A DNA stretch of 26,644 nucleotides from a virus. Below are positions 23,295-26,644 of this stretch, piece after piece. The position numbers were made by a program, and so were the translations under genes. The stretch covers positions 1 through 26,644 of the IMG/VR virus record IMGVR_UViG_3300022214_000015; one strand, 5' to 3'. The notes beneath the pieces were generated by a model. The model ran no database searches, had not been told where the DNA came from, and worked only from the letters and a program-made list of their open reading frames with translations. Position 1 is the first letter of the stretch. Every line of letters starts with the position of its first letter.

Positions 23295-24295
23295 GGGGTA
23301 ACTACGAGGCGCAGAAGATCATCCGCGAGCACGTTGAGAAGCACCCCGAGGCGCGGGACATGCCGGGCCGCACGCTTGCCCGCGCTCTATACGCGAAGCA
23401 CCCCGAGGTATGGCCATCGCTCGAAGCCGCCCGGCACGCAGTCGGGTGGTTCTTCGGTCAGGCCGGGAAGGGAAGCAAGCGGTACTCCAAGAACAAGCGC
23501 CCGGCCCGAACACCGGGCGAGGATTGGGAGCAGTATCTACCGGAAGCGTGGCGGGAGCCGGTGGAGTGGGAGCCCTTCCTGATCCACGGCGCAAACCGCA
23601 CCCTCGTTATCTCCGACCAGCAAGTACCCTTCCACGATGAACTCGCCTGCAAGATTTCGATACGCTACGGGCTAGACCACGGCGCGAACCTGGTGCTGTT
23701 GAACGGGGATGTGGTGGACTCCCACTGGCTCTCGAAATACATCAAAGACCCGCGCCTTCGTGACTTCCCCGAGGAAGTGCGGCTCGGGATACAATACCTG
23801 AACACCATCCGCAAGGCGTTCCCCGATGCTCGCATTATCTACAAGCACGGGAACCACGAAGAACGCTATCAGAACTACATGCGGACCCACTCGCCGGAAC
23901 TGCTGGGCGTGCCGGAGTTCTCATGGGAACACATCTACCATCTGGATGATTACGGGATTGAGATTGTCACCGACAAGCGCCCGATTGAGTTGGGGAAACT
24001 CAACGTCTACCACGGGCATGAGATACCAACGGGTGGCGTGATGCCTGCGCGCACACTGTTCAACAAAGCGATGGAGTCGAGCCTCGCCGGTCACGTCCAC
24101 CGTTCCCACCACTTCTCGGAACCCACCGCGTCGGGGAAGCTCATCAGCACATGGACAACCGGGTGCCTGTGTCAGCTACACCCGGAGTTCGCACGCATCA
24201 ACAAGTGGAACCACGGATTTGCGCTTGTGGAAGTCAGTGATGACGGCGCGTTCCGCGTGGAGAATCTACGGATCGTGGACGGGAAGGCCTGGTAG
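23291..24295 (+). CDS. Calcineurin-like metallophosphoesterase with N-terminal extension
   Basis: This 334-residue protein begins at ATG 23291 (ATGA overlap). Residues about 1-100 form a charged, mostly helical extension (EAQKIIREHVEKHPEARD, SLEAARHAVGWFF, then a basic GSKRYSKNKRPAR stretch) that may bind nucleic acid. From 105 onward the phosphoesterase motifs appear in order: S-D109-Q-Q111 (motif I, with Gln where most families have His), N-G139-D140-V-V-D143, G187-N188-H189-E190, G242-H243-E and G267-H268-V-H270-R. These bind two metal ions and cleave phosphomonoesters or phosphodiesters. Phage members of this superfamily often have the D-x-Q variant and are thought to act on nucleic acids or nucleotides. 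The substrate cannot be read from sequence. It ends 2 bases before the stop of the convergent - strand operon. Confidence 0.85.
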   Translation: MRGNYEAQKIIREHVEKHPEARDMPGRTLARALYAKHPEVWPSLEAARHAVGWFFGQAGKGSKRYSKNKRPARTPGEDWEQYLPEAWREPVEWEPFLIHGANRTLVISDQQVPFHDELACKISIRYGLDHGANLVLLNGDVVDSHWLSKYIKDPRLRDFPEEVRLGIQYLNTIRKAFPDARIIYKHGNHEERYQNYMRTHSPELLGVPEFSWEHIYHLDDYGIEIVTDKRPIELGKLNVYHGHEIPTGGVMPARTLFNKAMESSLAGHVHRSHHFSEPTASGKLISTWTTGCLCQLHPEFARINKWNHGFALVEVSDDGAFRVENLRIVDGKAW

Positions 24296-24297
24296 GT

Positions 24298-24558
24298 CTA
24301 CTCCCACCCGCACCGTTTGCGCGACTCTCGGGACACCTTGCGGTCTTTCGCGTGTTCGTAGGCGCAGGCCATGCACACCATGACGGCCCCAACCTCGCCC
24401 CCGTCGTCACGCTTCAGATCGTACACGTCATTGAGGCAAATCTCCTGCTTGCCGTTCCCACACATGGTGCATTTCTCGTACAGCGTTTCGTCAATGTTCG
24501 GACCCGTGCGGTCCTCGGGCGTGAAGCGCCGGTGCATCATCTGGTCAAAATTGCTCAT
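24298..24558 (-). CDS. Small putative zinc-binding protein (two CxxC)
   Basis: This 86-residue protein is the last gene of the - strand operon and ends next to the convergent phosphoesterase stop. It has C30-T-M-C33 and C62-M-A-C65, an arrangement that would bind one zinc ion, plus an extra C41 and a basic C-terminal tail (KDRKVSRESRKRCG). Its start overlaps the stop of the upstream gene as ATGA. It resembles the many short zinc-ribbon proteins of phage early regions. These may bind nucleic acid or host proteins, but no family is recognised. Confidence 0.7.
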   Translation of the reverse strand: MSNFDQMMHRRFTPEDRTGPNIDETLYEKCTMCGNGKQEICLNDVYDLKRDDGGEVGAVMVCMACAYEHAKDRKVSRESRKRCGWE

Positions 24559-24803
24559 TCTTCATCCGTCCCTTCCAGTGCGCGGCGGGCGATACCAGCG
24601 CAGTCCATAGTGTGCGGTGGCTGACTGGCTATCTCGCGCAGCGCCTTCTCCAGCCGTTCCTCGCGGGGGCGCGTGTTCCACAGTTCTACTAGGGCGACAC
24701 CATCAAGCATCCACGGCCACTCATCCTTACAACAAGCAAACCCATCACCAAAATCATATGCCTCGCCCCCACAAAACGGGCACGGCTTAAGTTTCTCGCT
24801 CAT
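24555..24803 (-). CDS. Lar-like small zinc-finger protein (restriction-alleviation family signature)
   Basis: This 82-residue protein starts with LKPC8-P-F-C11-G-G and continues with C24-C25, then a tryptophan-containing V-E-L-W42-N-T-R45 segment. The CPFCGG...C..C...WN[TR]R pattern is the signature of the Lar restriction-alleviation family named from the Rac prophage. Many phage members have this signature without tested anti-restriction activity. A ribosome-binding site (AAAGGAG, 24814-24820) lies inside the upstream gene. The C-terminal 35 residues are helical. Its position in a methyltransferase operon fits a DNA-protection theme, but that is inference. Confidence 0.7.
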   Translation of the reverse strand: MSEKLKPCPFCGGEAYDFGDGFACCKDEWPWMLDGVALVELWNTRPREERLEKALREIASQPPHTMDCAGIARRALEGTDEE

Positions 24804-24963
24804 GGCTCAATCGCTCCTTTCGTTTCAAGTCGTATCGTTTCCGGGCGTACTCGCGCACCCGTTTCATCTTGCGCTTGTGCGCGCACGGCTCACAGCGTAC
24901 ACGGTTCGACCGCGAGTAGAACTCCCGCCCGCAATCCTCACACTTCTTCCGAGTCTCGTTCAT
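24787..24963 (-). CDS. Very small basic zinc-ribbon protein
   Basis: This 58-residue protein is below common length cut-offs. Its ATG overlaps the methyltransferase stop as ATGA (24960-24963), and its end overlaps the next gene by 17 bases. It has C8-E-D-C11 and C24-E-P-C27, a clean zinc-ribbon pair, and then a Lys/Arg-rich helix (HKRKMKRVREYARKRYD) typical of nucleic-acid binding. The tight coupling on both sides and the conserved cysteine spacing argue that it is translated. It may be a small DNA- or RNA-binding early protein. No named family is recognised. Confidence 0.68.
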   Translation of the reverse strand: MNETRKKCEDCGREFYSRSNRVRCEPCAHKRKMKRVREYARKRYDLKRKERLSHERET

Positions 24964-25940
24964 AGCGGCAGCACTTCCTGCTCAAGCCTGCGGGCAGCTA
25001 TCCCGATGTAGTCCGCATTGAGTTCAATCCCGATAGCCTTGCGGTTGTTTTCCTTTGCGACGTACCCAACCGTACCGGCCCCGTTGAACGGGTCCAGCAC
25101 CGTGTCGCCCTTCCTGGTTCCCGCGACGATGCAGCGCCGGGCTAGTTCTTCGGGCATCACCGCGAAGTGCGCTTCCTTGAACGGTTGGGTTGTGATCGAC
25201 CAGACCGTGCGGGCGTTGGCCCCTTTAATCTCATCATATACTTTCGCAGTCTGTTGTGATGTTCCATACACCCTATCTCTACCGCATTTTGGCGCACGCA
25301 TATTTTCACCACTCGACGGTTTTACTTCTTCTCGGATTGCTTCTAGATCGTAGTAGTACCGTTCCGATTTCGACAGCAGGAACAGGTATTCGTGCGCCTT
25401 GGTGGGCCGGTCGGTGATGGACTCCGGCATCGGGTTCGGCTTCGCCCAGATGATGTCGCTCCGTAGATACCATCCGTCCGCTTGCAGCGCGAACGCCACC
25501 CGCCACGGGATGCCCACGAGGTCTTTGGGCTTGAGATTAACCACTGGTGGACGTGATGGTTTAGACGTATCGACAGCTGCTTGTTTTCCGCCATCTGTTT
25601 CTCGCCCGAAATAGCGGTCATTAAATCCTGCCATCGTCCCGCCGCCCTCTGATCTTGCCCCGGCATAGCTATCCCCCAGATTCAGCCACAGCGTCCCGTC
25701 GTCGCGCAGCACCCGCCGTACCTCGCGGAACACCGCGACCATGCTGGCGACGTACTCATCGGGCGTCGGTTCGAGGCCGAGTTGCCCATCCACCCCATAA
25801 TCCCGAAGCCCCCAGTACGGCGGCGAGGTCACGCAGCACTGGACGGACTGTTCAGGGAGAGACGGCAGCACCGAGCGCACATCACCGTGATAGATCGTGA
25901 TGCCCGCGTGGTCATAGTACGGAGTCATCATCTCGTTCAT
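24960..25940 (-). CDS. DNA methyltransferase, beta-class with TSPPY motif (N4-cytosine or N6-adenine)
   Basis: This protein has 326 residues if translated from ATG 25940. It carries T38-S-P-P-Y42-W-G-L (motif IV, catalytic), then a central region with IWAKPNPMPESITDRPTKAHEYLF and, near the C-terminus, D283-P-F-N-G-A-G-T (motif I, S-adenosylmethionine binding). The order IV then I marks a beta-class enzyme. SPPY is commoner in N4-cytosine enzymes, but N6-adenine enzymes also use it. It probably modifies phage DNA against host restriction. The start is uncertain: TTG 25955 and ATG 25931 or 25928 are alternatives, and the Shine-Dalgarno-like GAGG fits none ideally. It overlaps the RusA-like gene by 29 bases. 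No restriction endonuclease is nearby, so it is an orphan. Confidence 0.85.
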   Translation of the reverse strand: MNEMMTPYYDHAGITIYHGDVRSVLPSLPEQSVQCCVTSPPYWGLRDYGVDGQLGLEPTPDEYVASMVAVFREVRRVLRDDGTLWLNLGDSYAGARSEGGGTMAGFNDRYFGRETDGGKQAAVDTSKPSRPPVVNLKPKDLVGIPWRVAFALQADGWYLRSDIIWAKPNPMPESITDRPTKAHEYLFLLSKSERYYYDLEAIREEVKPSSGENMRAPKCGRDRVYGTSQQTAKVYDEIKGANARTVWSITTQPFKEAHFAVMPEELARRCIVAGTRKGDTVLDPFNGAGTVGYVAKENNRKAIGIELNADYIGIAARRLEQEVLPL

Positions 25941-26310
25941 ATTCCTCAATCTCAACGTCCGTGAAGTCCTGCCCCTTGCCGATCAGCTTGGTGGCCTCCA
26001 GCCGGTACACCTGGCGGTCGTTGAAGCACCCCTTCAACCCGTCCAGCACGGCCTTCGCCATGTTGTCTACGTCAGCGCCGGTTATCATGGGAGCAACCGC
26101 GACGGGCTTCTTGCTCTTGTCGGTGAAGTGGGCGACGATCCGCACCCGCAGCGGTCCGGACAACTCCGGCACCTTTGCCAGTAGCGCCATCTGCGACACC
26201 TTCTTTTCGTATGCTTTCGTGGCGCTTGGCGTGTAGACGTTCCCGTACTTCCCAACCCGTGGGCGTTCCTTTGCGACACACGGCCCAGGTATCGTGAAGG
26301 TGTACCTCAC
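25912..26310 (-). CDS. rusA: RusA-like Holliday-junction resolvase
   Basis: This 132-residue protein starts at GTG 26310 in a GTGA overlap with the preceding stop, with AGGAG at 26316-26320. Matching E. coli RusA, it has A-D80-V-D82-N-M-A-K86-A-V-L-D90-G-L followed by F-N-D98-R-Q-V. D80, D82 and D98 would be the metal-binding acidic residues and K86 the conserved lysine. The length is close to the 120 residues of E. coli RusA. It cuts four-way junctions during phage recombination and before packaging. Longer in-frame starts to 26406 would overlap the upstream gene by 100 bases and lack a ribosome-binding site. Confidence 0.87.
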   Translation of the reverse strand: MRYTFTIPGPCVAKERPRVGKYGNVYTPSATKAYEKKVSQMALLAKVPELSGPLRVRIVAHFTDKSKKPVAVAPMITGADVDNMAKAVLDGLKGCFNDRQVYRLEATKLIGKGQDFTDVEIEEYERDDDSVL

Positions 26311-26597
26311 TTCTTCTCCTTCATGCGGGCGGCGAACTCGTGCGCGGCGTGAGTTGGTCGATAGCCAACCGTTCCGCGTGACGTGTGCGTTTCGTACTGT
26401 TCCCAAAAACCAAGGTCAACCATCAAATCGACTACCGGGTTTTTTTCTCCACGGAGCTTTTCCACTCCCCCCAAAAACCCTTGAGCAAAGCTACGCTCGC
26501 TCGGGAAAAACACCCACAACGCCCGCTCCATCCGCTCGTACTCCTCGCGGGGGACGGGGATGCAGCCGCGGAGACAATCAATGTCGGCGCGGATCAA
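26307..26597 (-). CDS. Unrecognised protein of the early operon, TTG start
   Basis: The 96-residue protein has a TTG start at 26597 that overlaps the preceding stop as TTGA, with AAGGA 7 bases upstream, which fits the overlap pattern of this operon. The N-terminus is charged and helical (PREEYERMERALWVF). The middle reads NPVVDLMVDLGFWEQY, followed by a short basic tail (AARMKEKK). No catalytic or metal motif is visible. The frame stays open to the right edge, so a longer protein starting outside the window cannot be excluded, but the TTG start is favoured by the overlap. It is co-transcribed with the RusA-like resolvase, so a DNA-metabolism role is possible. Confidence 0.6.
   Translation of the reverse strand: MIRADIDCLRGCIPVPREEYERMERALWVFFPSERSFAQGFLGGVEKLRGEKNPVVDLMVDLGFWEQYETHTSRGTVGYRPTHAAHEFAARMKEKK
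26316..26320 (-). promoter_or_regulatory. Ribosome-binding site that sets the RusA-like GTG start
   Basis: AGGAG on the - strand lies 5 bases before GTG 26310 and inside the upstream gene. It decides against the longer in-frame starts. Confidence 0.6.
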
Positions 26598-26644
26598 CTC
26601 CGCTTCCTTCGCGCACCCCTGATGAGCAACATAAGAGGCACGGT
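26594..26644 (-). CDS. C-terminal end of a further early gene, cut by the right edge
   Basis: In the frame of base 26644 the last 16 codons end in a basic tail (LLIRGARRKRS) and TGA at 26594-26596. This stop overlaps the TTG of the next gene as TTGA, matching the junction style of the operon. Too little is visible to suggest a function, and an ORF this short could be chance. Confidence 0.4.
   Translation of the reverse strand, partial: TVPLMLLIRGARRKRS

Noticed and set aside
26311-26406. Longer start for the RusA-like gene at 26406
   Set aside because: The added residues do not resemble RusA and overlap the upstream gene. GTG 26310 has a ribosome-binding site and a GTGA overlap.
1-26644. 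CRISPR array, insertion sequence, integrase or attachment site
   Set aside because: No spaced direct repeats, transposase, recombinase motif or duplicated att-like core was seen. This is a by-eye reading and cannot exclude a short att site.

Overview
This is about half of a tailed double-stranded DNA phage genome, most likely a short-tailed (podovirus-like) phage of a Gram-negative host. The head, connector and tail genes run in podovirus order: portal, scaffold, major capsid protein, a small capsid-associated protein, tail-spike or depolymerase proteins, adaptor, nozzle-like protein, then three putative ejection proteins. No tail tube, sheath or tape-measure gene is visible. The Gram-negative assignment rests mainly on a gene that resembles the outer-membrane phospholipase A (OMPLA/PldA) of bacteria. 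No integrase, repressor, tRNA or CRISPR array was seen.

Layout. On the + strand, 2-3950 is the head module, with the portal truncated by the left edge. A strong UUCG-capped hairpin at 3962-3987 separates it from the tail module. The tail module (4006-11226) holds a beta-helix spike, two small structural proteins and a 1548-residue protein with a heparinase II/III-like lyase core. The adaptor and nozzle genes (11223-14326) follow, then two small tail proteins (14323-15245) and three probable ejection proteins (15248-20746). The lysis cassette is at 20771-22719. A structured 230-bp gap (22720-22949) precedes a small HExxH protein and a calcineurin-like phosphoesterase (22950-24295). On the - strand, 26644 to 24298 is a tightly coupled early-type operon. 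Read in transcription order it holds a gene cut by the right edge, an unknown protein, a RusA-like resolvase, a DNA methyltransferase and three small cysteine-motif proteins. Most junctions are 4-base stop/start overlaps (ATGA, GTGA or TTGA). The two transcription units converge with a 2-base gap at 24296-24297.

The most interesting system is the lysis cassette. Its genes encode a membrane-anchored coiled-coil protein, a holin-like protein, a lysozyme-fold endolysin without signal peptide, a second small membrane protein, and an OMPLA-like protein with a probable Sec signal. The OMPLA-like protein keeps the H-x-S-x-G catalytic motif, a downstream S-x-[ND]-R motif and the upstream SSP...YxPExF block of PldA. 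I saw no o-spanin-like lipoprotein. The inference is that this phage brings its own phospholipase to breach the outer membrane, in place of or alongside spanins. Host OMPLA is known to be activated during phage lysis and colicin release, so the idea is mechanistically plausible, but it is untested here.

Secondary points are two adjacent candidate glycan-binding or glycan-cleaving tail proteins, an exact 20-residue repeat at the end of the spike, a probable domain insertion in the nozzle-like protein, and short genes in non-obvious frames in both the lysis cassette and the - strand operon.
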